Origin: Undibacterium_A arcticum
Lineage (GTDB): Bacteria > Pseudomonadota > Gammaproteobacteria > Burkholderiales > Burkholderiaceae_D
Assembly: GCF_042660705.1 (NCBI RefSeq)
Contig: NZ_JBHSUQ010000001.1
Strand: one strand, 5' to 3'
DNA: 64,000 bases
This document shows, in pieces, positions 9,108 through 19,405 of this stretch. The position numbers and the translations under genes are program-made. Below the pieces are notes generated by a model that was not told where the DNA came from, did no database searches, and saw nothing but the letters and a program-made list of their open reading frames with translations. How positions within the stretch are numbered: the first letter of the stretch is position 1; every line of letters starts with the position of its first letter.

Positions 9108-12100
9108 TTATGAAATATCCGGGTTAGGGATATCTTCCTGCCTGAGGCGGGTCTGGGACATGATGAAATGGGCGAACTGCTGTGCCGGTACCGGCTTGCT
9201 TAGCAGATAGCCCTGCATCAGGTCACAGGATTGATCCCGCAGGAAACGCAGCTGGGCTTCGGTTTCCACTCCTTCGGCCACCACTTCCAGGCGCAGACCG
9301 TGGGCCAGCGTGATGATGCCCTTGATGATGGCGGCGTCATCGGCATCGTGCGGCACGTCACGCACGAAGTATTGGTCGATCTTGATGGTATTGACCGGGA
9401 AGCGCTTCAGATAGGCGAGCGAGGAATAGCCGGTGCCGAAATCGTCAATCGACAGCCGCACATCCAGACTGCGCAGACGCTGCAGTGCCTGCAAGGTGTC
9501 TTGGGCGTTGTCCATCAGGGTGCTCTCGGTAATTTCCAGCTCCAGCAACTGCGGTGATAGCCCGGTGTCCGCCAGAACTTGCGCCACCGTGGCGCTGAAG
9601 TCTTCCTGCAAGAGCTGGCGCACCGAAAGGTTGACCGCCATTCTCATGGGCGGCATGCCAGACTTGAGCCAAGTCTGGAGTTGGGTACAGGCGGTACGCA
9701 GAACCCACTCGCCAATCGGGTTGATGAGACCGGTTTCCTCTGCCACCGGAATGAATTCGGCAGGAGAGACTGGCCCACGAGTCGGGTGGTGCCAGCGCAA
9801 CAGGGCTTCCATGCCAACCACCAGGCCGTTATCGAGCCGGGCCTGGGGCTGGTAGTACACTTCCAGTTCCTGTCGGTTCAATGCCTCGCGCAGGTCACTT
9901 TCCAGGCGCATGTGTTCGGAGACTGCCAACTCCATGGCCGCCTCGAACGTGAAGCCGGAGCGGGCCTTCTTGGCCCGGTACATGGCGGTATCGGCGTGCT
10001 TCAGGAGCGCGACCGCGTCGATGCTGTCGTGCGGATAGAGCGAGATGCCGATGCTGGTGCTGACAAAGATGTCGTGGCCGTCAATCTGGAATGGCGTAGA
10101 CAGGGCGCGGCAGATGTTCTGGGCGGCAGCGGCAGCAGTATTCGGACCTGTCATGTCGGCCAGCACCACGGTAAATTCGTCACCGCCCAGGCGGGCCACG
10201 CAGTCCACGCTGCGCACACTGCGCCGAATCCGCTGCGCGACTGCTACCAGCAGCCGATCGCCTACTTCATGACCGAGGGTGTCGTTGACATTTTTGAAAC
10301 GATCCAGGTCCAGGAACAGCACGGCCACCATTTCCCCGGTTTGCCGTGCCTGCTCGATACAGCGTTCCAGCTGCTTGAAAAACAGGGCACGGTTCGGCAG
10401 ATCTGTCAGCGGGTCGTTATAGGCCAGGTGGCGGATGCGCTGCTCCGTCCGGTTGGCATCGACGATGCGCCGCACCCGCTGTGACAGGACGGCGAAATGG
10501 ATCGGTTTGGGGATATAGTCGCTGGCGCCGGCGGCAAATGCCCGTTCAACCGAAAGATTGTCTTCCAGCGCGGTAATCATCAGCACCGGGATGGCGTGCC
10601 CGTTGGGATGCTCTTGTAGTCGGGCGCAGGTGGTAAAACCGTCCATTACCGGCATCAGTGCATCCATCAGGATCACATCCGGTTGGATGCGCTTGAGCAG
10701 CATCAGGGCCTGGGCGCCATTCTCGGCCTCTTCCACCCGGAAACCGTCCCTTGATAACGTATGCCGTAAGGCGCTGCGTGTGCTGCGGTCATCATCCACC
10801 ACCAGCACCAGGATACTTGCCTCTTCGGGCTTGATGGGGCGCTGGTTTTCGAGAAATACCTCGCTGCCAAGCAGTACCGCCACCTCGTCGAAGGCTGAAC
10901 GCAACTGTGGCAATAGCAGGCGTATGTCATCGATCTGTTGCTTTAAGGCTAAGTCTTCCACTGCCTTGGCGCACAGGGTCAGGCTGGTGGCACCCAGGTT
11001 GCTGCTGCAGCCCTTGATGGTGTGAGCTGCGGCCCCGGCTGCTTCGGCGTCACGTTGGCAGACGGCCTGCTCCAGTTGTTCCAGATAGGCCGGCACGTCT
11101 TCCAGGAAGGGCCTCACTGCATGTTGCAAAGCGGGGCCGAGAATTTCACGCAGCTTGTCGAAGACGACCCGATCCAGCACGCCATCTTTAACCGCTACCG
11201 GGTTCGGTATTTCTTCGACTGTCTGCTTTGTCGCCATGCCTTTGGCAAACCAGCACTCCAGCTTGTGCCGCAGCGCAACCAGGGTGATGGGTTTTGCCAG
11301 ATAATCATCCATGCCTGCTGCCAGGCATTTTTCCAAATCTCCCGGTTGGGTGTTGGCAGTCATGGCGACGATCGGAGTGCGTCGTCCCTGCGGCTCTTCA
11401 ATATTGCGAATCTGCGCCGTGACTTCATAGCCGTCCATCTCCGGCATGTTGCAATCCATTAGAATCAGGTCGAAACGGCTGCGACGGGTGGCTTCAATCG
11501 CCTCCCAGCCGTTGGAGGCAAATTCGCAATGGCAGCCGCTCATGGCCAGCATACCGCCCGCCACCACCTGATTGGTACGGTTGTCTTCCACTACCAGCAC
11601 CTGATACGTGCCGGCTGCAGTTGTCGGACCCGCCGGCAGAGTGGGTGGTGTTGCTGCAATGCTGCGGGTTTCCCCGTCCGACAGCAGATGTCGGATCGCA
11701 TCCAGCAGACGATTCAGGCGCAACGGTTTTCCCAAATAGCCATCGGCTCCCACCGGCAGTTCACTCTGCGGCGCACCATAGCGATCCAGCAGTAATAAGC
11801 GTGTCGCCGATAGTGCTGCATGGGAATGGATATGGCGAGCCAGGTCTGCACCTTGCCCGTCGCTGGCGCTGAGGTCCATGATCACCAGAAAATAGGGTGT
11901 TTGGTTCTGTTCTGCGCGTCCCAGCTCCAGCAGTGTCTCGGCAGTGCTGCCTGTTGCGCGGCAAGACATACCGTGGTCCGTCAGATTTTGCGTCAGGAAG
12001 CTGCGTACAATCTCACTTTCAGCCATTACCAGCACCCGCAGTCCAGTCAGGGTTTGCTGCTCGGGCACGAATGGCCGCAGTTCGCCTGGTTTGCACAGGA

Positions 12101-13580
12101 TCGTCAACCAGAACGTGGTGCCCTGTCCAAGCTGGCTGACGACCCCGATTTCGCCGCCCATGAGTTCCGCCAGCTGCTTGCTGATGGTTAGGCCGAGGCC
12201 GGTGCCGCCGTACTTGCGGGTGGTGGAGCGGTCGGCTTGGGAGAAGGATTCGAACACATGGCGCGCCGTGTCCTGGTCCATGCCGATGCCGGTGTCACTC
12301 ACCTCAAAACGCAGGCTGATGCGGTCAAAGCTGTCGGCAGTGCAAGAGATGCGCACCGCCACCTCACCATGCTCGGTGAACTTCACCGCGTTGCCAATCA
12401 GATTAAGCAGCACCTGTCGCAGGCGCAGCGAATCACCCTTGATCCGATCGGGCACGCCGGAGGATAGCAGGTAACCAAGCTCCAGGCCTTTTTGTTGCAC
12501 TTGACCGGCGAGCAATTCGATCACCTCGTCAAGCAGCTTGCGCAAGTCGAAGTCGATCTCCTCCAGTTCCACCTTGCCGGCTTCCACCTTGGAGAAATCG
12601 AGGATGTTATTGATCAGATCCATCAGTGTGTGAGCCGAACTGCGGGCCACCTCGACGCACTCCTGCTGCGGCGGCGTGAGCGGCATCTCCTTGAGCAGGT
12701 CGAGCATTCCTATCACACCATTCAATGGGGTGCGCACTTCGTGACTGACAGTGGCGGCGAATTGCGCCTTCATCAGCGCCATGTGCAGTGCCTGATCCCG
12801 GGCTTGCTTCAATTCCGCTTCCCGCTCCTCCAGCACAGTCATCATTTTGTTGAAGGCATGGGCCATGTCGATGATGTCGCGTGGCCCCCCCGGGACGGCG
12901 CGCATGCCCGACTCGCCAGCCTCGGCACGTCCCATCAGGCCAGACAAGGCGTTCAATGGTCGGATCAAGTGCTGCGCCAGAAGGCGGATGACTCCCAGCA
13001 GGATGATGGCGAAGGAGAGCGTGATTGCCAGGTTGCCTAACAGCAGCGAAACCACCAGGCGATTCATGCTTCCCTTGCCGAGCACCACATGCACATACCC
13101 CAGGAGTTCGGGTTTGTGCTCCTGCAGGTCGAAGGGCGATGCTCCTGCCTGGCCTTCATAGACCGGTGCGCCGAAGCGCCATTCGTCACCGGTTTCCCCT
13201 GCCAGCATGGCGTGGGTCAGGGCGACATCGGGCTGGAGTCTCCGATTCGGTTGTATTATCGTGCCTGCCTTGGTTTCTGACAGCAGGACCTTGTGGCCAG
13301 CATCGGTGATCTCCACCTGGAGTACATCCGGGAAAGCCAGGGTCGTGGCGACCCCCTCACGGACATTGTCGGGCGAGTGATAAAGCAAGGCCAGGGTGCT
13401 CTGCCGTGCCAGATTCTCGGCGATATGCTGGCCTTGCTCGATGAGATAACCCCTCATTGCTCGGCTGGTTTCCCACGAGTTCATCAGGGAGGAGAACAAT
13501 GCCAGGCCCAGGATGGAGGCAGTGACAATCACCATCAGTTGGCGGCGAAAGCCGGTGCGGCGGAAGTAGTCGTAAAACAT
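9108..13580 (-). CDS. Giant hybrid sensor histidine kinase with REC, Hpt, GGDEF and EAL domains
   Basis: The 1490-residue inner-membrane protein has, in order: membrane segment (~14-33); a periplasmic region of about 150 residues; a second membrane segment (~185-205); HAMP; HisKA with the phospho-His in SHEVRTPLNG (~280); HATPase (NAVKF ~397, then DTGIGM and GGTGLGLTI); a degenerate receiver (~512-630, acidic pair missing); a good receiver (LVVEDNRTNQ, phospho-Asp in LILMDCNMPEMDG, ~660-775); Hpt (AAHTIKG ~852); a third receiver (VLVVDDDRST, ILMDALMPVMDG ~925-1040); GGDEF (~1131) with an RSVD inhibitory site five residues before it; and EAL (MEALLRW ~1260, DDFGTGYSS, AEGVET). Both c-di-GMP domains keep their catalytic residues. 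It is last in the minus-strand operon, 111 nt after the substrate-binding protein gene, which suggests that protein's ligand is its signal. Confidence 0.93.
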   Translation of the reverse strand: MFYDYFRRTGFRRQLMVIVTASILGLALFSSLMNSWETSRAMRGYLIEQGQHIAENLARQSTLALLYHSPDNVREGVATTLAFPDVLQVEITDAGHKVLLSETKAGTIIQPNRRLQPDVALTHAMLAGETGDEWRFGAPVYEGQAGASPFDLQEHKPELLGYVHVVLGKGSMNRLVVSLLLGNLAITLSFAIILLGVIRLLAQHLIRPLNALSGLMGRAEAGESGMRAVPGGPRDIIDMAHAFNKMMTVLEEREAELKQARDQALHMALMKAQFAATVSHEVRTPLNGVIGMLDLLKEMPLTPPQQECVEVARSSAHTLMDLINNILDFSKVEAGKVELEEIDFDLRKLLDEVIELLAGQVQQKGLELGYLLSSGVPDRIKGDSLRLRQVLLNLIGNAVKFTEHGEVAVRISCTADSFDRISLRFEVSDTGIGMDQDTARHVFESFSQADRSTTRKYGGTGLGLTISKQLAELMGGEIGVVSQLGQGTTFWLTILCKPGELRPFVPEQQTLTGLRVLVMAESEIVRSFLTQNLTDHGMSCRATGSTAETLLELGRAEQNQTPYFLVIMDLSASDGQGADLARHIHSHAALSATRLLLLDRYGAPQSELPVGADGYLGKPLRLNRLLDAIRHLLSDGETRSIAATPPTLPAGPTTAAGTYQVLVVEDNRTNQVVAGGMLAMSGCHCEFASNGWEAIEATRRSRFDLILMDCNMPEMDGYEVTAQIRNIEEPQGRRTPIVAMTANTQPGDLEKCLAAGMDDYLAKPITLVALRHKLECWFAKGMATKQTVEEIPNPVAVKDGVLDRVVFDKLREILGPALQHAVRPFLEDVPAYLEQLEQAVCQRDAEAAGAAAHTIKGCSSNLGATSLTLCAKAVEDLALKQQIDDIRLLLPQLRSAFDEVAVLLGSEVFLENQRPIKPEEASILVLVVDDDRSTRSALRHTLSRDGFRVEEAENGAQALMLLKRIQPDVILMDALMPVMDGFTTCARLQEHPNGHAIPVLMITALEDNLSVERAFAAGASDYIPKPIHFAVLSQRVRRIVDANRTEQRIRHLAYNDPLTDLPNRALFFKQLERCIEQARQTGEMVAVLFLDLDRFKNVNDTLGHEVGDRLLVAVAQRIRRSVRSVDCVARLGGDEFTVVLADMTGPNTAAAAAQNICRALSTPFQIDGHDIFVSTSIGISLYPHDSIDAVALLKHADTAMYRAKKARSGFTFEAAMELAVSEHMRLESDLREALNRQELEVYYQPQARLDNGLVVGMEALLRWHHPTRGPVSPAEFIPVAEETGLINPIGEWVLRTACTQLQTWLKSGMPPMRMAVNLSVRQLLQEDFSATVAQVLADTGLSPQLLELEITESTLMDNAQDTLQALQRLRSLDVRLSIDDFGTGYSSLAYLKRFPVNTIKIDQYFVRDVPHDADDAAIIKGIITLAHGLRLEVVAEGVETEAQLRFLRDQSCDLMQGYLLSKPVPAQQFAHFIMSQTRLRQEDIPNPDIS

Positions 13581-13691
13581 GATGTGCTCGTTAGGATGGG
13601 GCGAAAGGAGCCGTCACGTACTGACCGATCATCCATATTGCCTGCGCATCCCATGATGGGTTGGATTGCTGGCAGTACTTCAGGGTATTCA

Positions 13692-14803
13692 TCACGGCTC
13701 CGGGAAAACGAAATCGAAACTGCGTTGCTGCTGATAGCCGATGTTCAAGCCGATGTGGCTGGCGGTACGCAGATTGACCGCCGTGAGCACCTCGCGCAGC
13801 GGTGACATGCCACGCTTGCGCGGTTCCCCCGCGAGCACGCCAAGGGCGAAATTGGCTAAATCATGTCCCAGTCCCACATTGTTCGGATACAGGGCGAACA
13901 GGGCGCCCTTCTTGACGTGCAGGAAGCTGCTGGAAAAGACGGGTACGCCACGGTTCCAGGATTCCTTGAGGATCAGCGGCAAAATCGTGTCCTCGTCCAC
14001 CGTGGTGGAATCCTGGGGCAGCCAGACCGCGTCAAACCGGCTGTCGGCTGTGGCGAAAGCGGCTTCGTAGAGGCGTGCCGCCGAGGCCAGATCTCGCGCT
14101 TCATGGGCCACCAGTTCCAAGCCTTGGGCCTTGGCTGCTTCGCGTGCCAGCTTGAGTAGCCATTCGTTGTGTTGCGGATCGTAGATTACGGTCACCTTTT
14201 TTGCGCCGGGGAGCAGTTTTTTCAGGAGGGCGAACAGCAGGACCGGGTCCGGCGTCAGACTGATGCCAATCAGGTTGCGGCTCTCCGTTTCGGGGACCGA
14301 GAGCACGCCGCCCACTACCACGGCAATGTCCCGGTCCAGCCCGGATGCGGTCTTCAGCCCCTGGCGTCCGAGGGCGATCACTACCTTGGTGCCGCTGCGC
14401 TTCAGCTGCCCGTTCAGGTCGGCCGTATTGCTGTTCGGTCCGATCGGGTAGCTGTTACCCGCACTTTGGCTTGCTCTTCGATGCCTTCGATGATCTTGGC
14501 AAAGACGCTGCGAAAGGGCTCTCCGATGTCCGGGTAAATGACGGCGATCGCGCCCTTGCTTTCCAGCATATCCTGTCGTTTTGGCGGGCTGTCCAACGCG
14601 GCAAGGACGATCATCGGGTTGAGTTCGGAGCGCATGACCGGCACCCCGGTACCGCCTTCGATCCAGTTCAATAGCTGGTTTTTCACGGCCCAGTCACTCC
14701 CGTTCCTGTCCGAGTATGCGGTCTCATGGCCAGCGTGGGCGAGTGCACCAGCGAGTGCCAGCAACAAGCCAAGCGCAACCCGCAACGCGGCGGGATAGCT
14801 CAT
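13692..14803 (-). CDS. Periplasmic substrate-binding protein of ABC-transporter type, with a one-base deletion
   Basis: The restored product is about 370 residues, begins MSYPAALRVALGLLLALAGA and has a clear signal peptide ending AHA. The rest has the two-lobe pattern of the ABC substrate-binding family related to PF04392 (KVVIALGRQGL, KKVTVIYDPQHNEW, FDAVWLPQDSTTVDE, GVPVFSSSFLHVKKGALFAL). Frame is lost at the CCC run (14446-14448 on the + strand); one more C gives VTATPIGPNSNTADLNGQLK. Start 14803 is preferred over an upstream ATG that would overlap the receptor gene. No permease or ATPase gene is nearby. Such orphan binding proteins often feed a sensor, here the hybrid kinase immediately downstream. 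Confidence 0.82.
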
Positions 14804-14831
14804 CCGCGGAGGGCGAATCCCCACAGATGCC

Positions 14832-16933
14832 TTAGAGCTTGTGCTGGAACTGGACATAGAAGGTCCGTCCCGGAAGCGGTAAGTCGAAGGGAATATTGCC
14901 CGGGGCTAAGCTTGGTTCTCTCACATCCTGGTTGAACAGGTTCAGCAGCATGGCATTGACGGTCCAGCCGCCGGCTAGCTGCTCTCGCCTCAGGCTCAGA
15001 TCCAGCGTGGTGTAATCGGCGATCTGGGGCCGGGTGTCGCCCGGTTGCCGCTTGCGGTCGGCGACATTGTTGATCGTCGTGCCAAGCTGCCATAGCGGCG
15101 CAAAGCGCCAGTCGGCCCGGGCGAACAGCCGTTGGTGGGGCGCGAGACCAGCGTCCTGGCCGGTGGCCTCATCGGTGGAATGCTGCAGTGAAAAGCTGCC
15201 CGAAAGCCGTACGGTGCGCGTCGCATCCCAGGTCGCTTCCAGCTCCAGGCCGCGCCCTGTCTGGTCGCCGGTATTTTGCGCGGTGGCGCCGCTGGCATCT
15301 GGCACGAAGCGGATAATGTCGCGCATACGATAGTTGAACAGGCTCAGGTTGGTTTGCAGCGTGTTGGTGGGTTGCCAGGAGAACGCCAGTTCATTGGTCG
15401 CGATCGTTTCCGGTTTCAGGGAGGGATTGCCAATCGTGACCGGGTTGTTGATGCTGTACTGCTCGGTGAATGACGGAGCGCGGAAAGCACGGCCGTGCAG
15501 TGCCTTGACGACAAAGTTATAGGCCGCGTCCCACACCAGCGCCAGGCGCGGATTGGTGGTCGTGCCGAAGTCCGAATAGCGGTCATGCCGCACGCCAGCC
15601 GTCAGGGTCCAGTCCTTTGCGATAGTCCATTCATCCTGGGCAAACACGTACGCCAGGTTGCGTTTGTGGGGCGTAAGGTAGACGTCTGGCGTGCCGCTGA
15701 CATCGACGATGCTGCCCAAGGGGATAAAGGCGGGGCCGATACCTGGAACGATGACGAACTTGAAGTTCTTTGCTTCCGATGTCTCATATAAATCCTCAAC
15801 CCGAAACCCGGTGCCCAGACGGAATCGATGATGTTCAAAGCCGCTATAGAAGGCCGAAATACTGCCGTGGGTGTGGCGCTCGGAATGCCCCGGGTTGCCG
15901 ACAACCCCGTTCGGGAACGCACCACCAAAGGCGCCGGCTGGGAATAGCATATAAGCCGGATCGCCGGGTTTCTTTGATATCGTAATATCCAATGACACTG
16001 GACACGTCCCAGTTCGGGGCCCAGTTGGCATTCTGGTAAGTGAGGTCAAGGTACAGCCTGGATTCAGGGGCGCGGCCATTCTGGTCCAGACTCTCGGCCA
16101 GCCCGGTGCCTATGCCTACTTCGCGCTGCTGATAGGCGGCGCGAAAACGCCACTGCTCAAAGGACAGATCGGCGCGCGCGTCCAAGGCATTGCGCACCGC
16201 GTTGATCGCCCCGGGGGCAAGGGATGCGTTGGTGCCGAAGAGTTTGTCCAGCGAAGATTGGAGATCCTGCTGGATGACGCGATTTTGGCCGTCGGTGTGG
16301 CCGACACGGAGATAGAGGGCGGCTTCCAGCGGACCCAACTCGCCGCCATGCTGTATCCAGGCATCACGGCTATTGAAGCTGCCGGCACGTGCGCCGAATT
16401 CGGTGCCCTTGATGTCGGCCGCCGTCTTGGTAATCACATTGATCACGCCGGAGACCGCATCGGCACCGTACAGCGCCGATCCGGGACCCCGGATCACTTC
16501 GATCCGGGCCACATTCTCCAGCGGCATACCGCCCCATGCCAGGCTGCGATTGCCGAGAAATACGTTGGTAATTGGTATTCCATTGACCAGCATCAGGACT
16601 TGCGGATTGTAGCCGGTTTGTATGCCGCGGAAGCTGTAGATGGGGTTGGCCGCCAGCGATGAAACGGAGACATGCAGGCCCGGGACACTTTCCAGCACCT
16701 GATCCAGGTCGGTGGCCCATCGCCTCGATATCGCGGGCAGTGATGACGGTAGCGACTGCCGGTGCGCGGGCAATTGCTTGCTGACTGCCGGTGGCGATGC
16801 TAACGGTGGACTTGTCGCCGTAGGCCAGCGCTAGTTCCTCTTCTTCAGATGCTTGGGCGGCAGCAGTGCCGGTCCAGACCAGAGCTAAAGATGCGCAGAG
16901 CGCTTGACGTTGCAATCGTTGCATGGGTCGCAT
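14832..16933 (-). CDS. TonB-dependent outer-membrane receptor, with two frame breaks
   Basis: The restored protein is about 700 residues. It has a signal peptide (MRPMQRLQRQALCASLALVW, cleaved near AAAQA), a plug domain (TVITARDIEAMG, VPGLHVSVSSL, SFRGIQTGYNPQVLMLVNGI, IEVIRGPGSALYGADAVSGV) and a 22-strand barrel region closing with TFYVQFQHKL. Frame breaks lie near 16718 (EAMG joined to TDLDQVLE; one extra base or two missing) and near 15966 (one extra C; YYDIKETGDPAYMLFPAGAF restored). Family members import scarce ligands such as metal chelates or cobalamin across the outer membrane. The substrate is not readable, but the neighbouring enzymes suggest a carboxylate made by the cell itself or a related compound. 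Confidence 0.88.
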
Positions 16934-16994
16934 GACTGTTTTTCCTTTTTATTTTTCGTCAACCAAATTGGACTTACGGGTTCCCTCTTGCCTT

Positions 16995-17819
16995 CTAACC
17001 GCTGCTGGCCCGCCAGGAGCGTTGTGGTCGCCCTTCATACGCAATATCCGCACAAGAAATCCGATATAGCGCACCTTCAGGGCGTTCCGATGCTTCGATG
17101 AAACACGGCTGCATTCCTGCCAGGAACGCTGGAAATACGAACAGATAGTATTCCTTGGGCGACAGGCCGAGATCGGCGGCCAAAGCGGCGGCCAGACCAC
17201 CGTAGTTCATTCGCATCCGCCAGCGGCCGGTGAGCAAGACTTCCTCAATGGTAAAGGCAAGCTGCAGGTAGGGCCCCTGATCCAGGCCCATGCTCCGTGC
17301 CAATTCCAACATGGGTTGATTGCGCTCGTCGCAATTGATAAGGGGCCGGCCGTAGCCGGCAATGCTGCGATGTGCTTCCAGTTCGACGTTCACGCAATCG
17401 GCGAGAGTGGTGCCTTCGTCCAGCCGCTGGCGGGTGCGAATCAAAAAATCGATGGCCCGTAGGCTGATGCCGCCGCCATAGATCGATGCTTCCGATACCG
17501 CCAGAGCGGCCGCGACACCCAGAGCGCCGGTGCTGCGTGCGCTTCCGGCCAGCGCCGCGACCCGGTTGTTCCAGAGCCGCACATCCGGGTAGCTGGTGTA
17601 GGTCCAGATCGCATGCATCAGACGCAATTGCTCCGCGGAGAAGCGGCGGCCGGTAATGCCGAACACGTACAGCTCGACCCAGTCCATGTCCTTGAGCTCG
17701 GCATGCAGATCGTGGCCACGGAAAATCACATGGCTGCCAGGGAAGAAAGCACCCATGCGGCTCTTCAATACACCGACGTTTTCCGGCAGCAGATTGGGAT
17801 GGCTATCGCACATGCTCAT
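16995..17819 (-). CDS. Citrate-synthase-like subunit B (citryl-CoA lyase-like)
   Basis: The 274-residue product is about two thirds of a citrate synthase and matches the family in layout: a helical large-domain part (ALGVAAALAVSEASIYGGGI), the segment SIAGYGRPLINCDERNQPML at the place of the family's GFGHRVY...DPRA, and a C-terminal part with the family's closing Y-x-G-RP pattern. The His of GFGH appears to be replaced by Arg, and the Asp of the NVDFYSG motif by Asn (RMNYGG), so classical citrate synthesis by this chain alone is doubtful. Its ATG overlaps the stop of the upstream citrate-synthase-like gene by four bases (ATGA), which argues for a heteromeric enzyme. No frameshift is seen. Confidence 0.75.
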   Translation of the reverse strand: MSMCDSHPNLLPENVGVLKSRMGAFFPGSHVIFRGHDLHAELKDMDWVELYVFGITGRRFSAEQLRLMHAIWTYTSYPDVRLWNNRVAALAGSARSTGALGVAAALAVSEASIYGGGISLRAIDFLIRTRQRLDEGTTLADCVNVELEAHRSIAGYGRPLINCDERNQPMLELARSMGLDQGPYLQLAFTIEEVLLTGRWRMRMNYGGLAAALAADLGLSPKEYYLFVFPAFLAGMQPCFIEASERPEGALYRISCADIAYEGRPQRSWRASSG

Positions 17820-18621
17820 GCAGGCTCCTGGATGGAATCGGTTTCCAGTTCCACGCTACCAAAGGGAAATTTCTTGTAGCCGTACTGGCGCTGCTCCATA
17901 GCATGGGCAGCCGCGCCCGGCAGGCGCAGCAAGAGGTGGAGCATTTCCCCCTGCTCAGGCGTAAAGCCGAGGTCGGCGAGAGCAGCAGCGGCGACACCGG
18001 ACAGGGACAAGGGGGAAGCCGCTGCGGCTTCCAGCGTGGTCAGGTTTTTTTCCAGCCAGCACAAATAGGACCCCGTGCTCAGGCGGGCCAGACATGTCAG
18101 GGTCTGCCTGACGGGCGTGGCGGTGCTGATACCATGCGGATCGAAGCCCGGCGCATGTTCTGGCGTCGGCCAAATGCTGCCCGGGCTTGCGGTGCGCACC
18201 GGGAGTCGACGGCGCCAAGCCTCGAGGTCGGTACCGCAGGCGGCCCAGTTTTCCATTGCCAGCAATACCTCGCGGCCGCCAGCCAGCTGTCCCGCGCCTA
18301 CTGCCAGTGCCGCCATGAGACTGGAAGCGGCGGTCGAGCCGCAGACGCCGCCGCACATGGCCGCATGTACAGACGAATCTCTGGGGCCCGGGTTGGCCAG
18401 CGCCACCGCCAATGCTTCCAGCAAATCTGCTTGCGACGCGGTGGGCGCCTCTTCGTGGAACAGCAGGTAGAGCATTTCCACCCAGCGGGCTTGCCCCAGC
18501 ATCTCTCCATAGACATCATAGCCGCGGCAATAGGCGGCACGGGTAGCGAAGGGATTGTCCGGTTCCGGCTCTTCGCGCCAGATGCGGCTGTGTATGGTGT
18601 TTGGATTTCCGTGTCGCTCAT
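17816..18621 (-). CDS. Citrate-synthase-like subunit A (citryl-CoA lyase-like), with a one-base deletion
   Basis: The restored product is 268 residues. It begins MSDTENPNTIHSRIWREEPE once one A is added to the AAA run near 18606; the rest is uninterrupted. It shows citrate-synthase family segments: YCRGYDVYGEMLG, VEMLYLLFHEEAPT, LANPGPRDSSVHAAM, a glycine-rich helix GGVCGSTAASSLMAALAVGA, and LLLRLPGAAAHAMEQ near the end. In databases such proteins are usually labelled citrate/2-methylcitrate synthase or citryl-CoA lyase. The ATGA overlap with subunit B and the ThDP enzyme and dehydrogenase upstream point to a dedicated carbon-carbon bond chemistry. The true substrate is unknown. Confidence 0.75.
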
Positions 18622-18647
18622 ACTATCCCCTGTGGTGATGGGCACGG

Positions 18648-19396
18648 CTAAAGCAGGCTCATGCCGCCATCGACGACGATTTCCTCGCCGACTAAGTAGG
18701 ATGAGTCGTCCGAGGCGAGGAACAGGACGACCTTGGCGATCTCTTCCGGTGTGCCGAAACGCTTGATGGGTGATTTGTGTTCGATCTCGCCTTTTATCGC
18801 CTGGACCATGTCCGCGGGTAAGCCAAAGCGCTCGAACATGGGGGTGGCGATGGGGCCGGGGCTGATCGCATTAATCCGAATCCCGCGGCTGATGAGTTCC
18901 AGACTCAGCGACTGCACCAACGAGCGCAGGGCGGCCTTGCTTGCGCCGTAGACGCTGAAATTGGGTGAGCCCAATTGGTTGGTGATGGAAGTGGTGACGA
19001 TGATAGATGCGGTGTCGCCGAACAGGGGCAGCGCTTGCTGGATTGTGAAGAACACCCCTTTGCAGTTGATCCCCATGATTTCGTCGAACTGGGTTTCGGA
19101 TACCTGCTCCAGGGGCGCTGCTGTGGCGACAGCAGCGTTGACGAACAGCACATCCAAGCGCTTGAAATGATTGTTACTTGCTGCATTAATGACGTGATAT
19201 CGGCTAAATTTCCGGCGTCGCTGCGGATGACCAGAGTTTCGCTGCCCAACTCTTCTCGGGCACGCGCCAAGCCATCTGGATCTCGGCCAGTAATCGCTAG
19301 ACGGGCGCCGTGGTCACGGAACAGTTTTGCGGTAGCTAAACCGATTCCGCTCGAACCACCAGTGATGAGTACCGTTTTTCCTTTGAGTTTTTCCAT
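18648..19396 (-). CDS. Short-chain dehydrogenase/reductase, with a one-base deletion
   Basis: The restored 249-residue protein is a classical SDR. The NAD(P) loop is TGGSSGIGLATA (residues ~11-22), followed by NAA in VLFVNAAVATAA. The catalytic Ser is in VTTSITNQ, and the YxxxK pair in YGASKAAL. ISPGPIATPM and the closing VGEEIVVDGGMSLL are typical. The frame is broken near 19174, where one A is missing (GTAACAATC); adding it gives VNNHFKRLDVLFVNAAVA. It lies 9 nt after the ThDP enzyme gene and 26 nt before subunit A, so it probably reduces or oxidises the product of the ThDP enzyme. Confidence 0.88.
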
Positions 19397-19405
19397 TGTG
19401 ATTCC

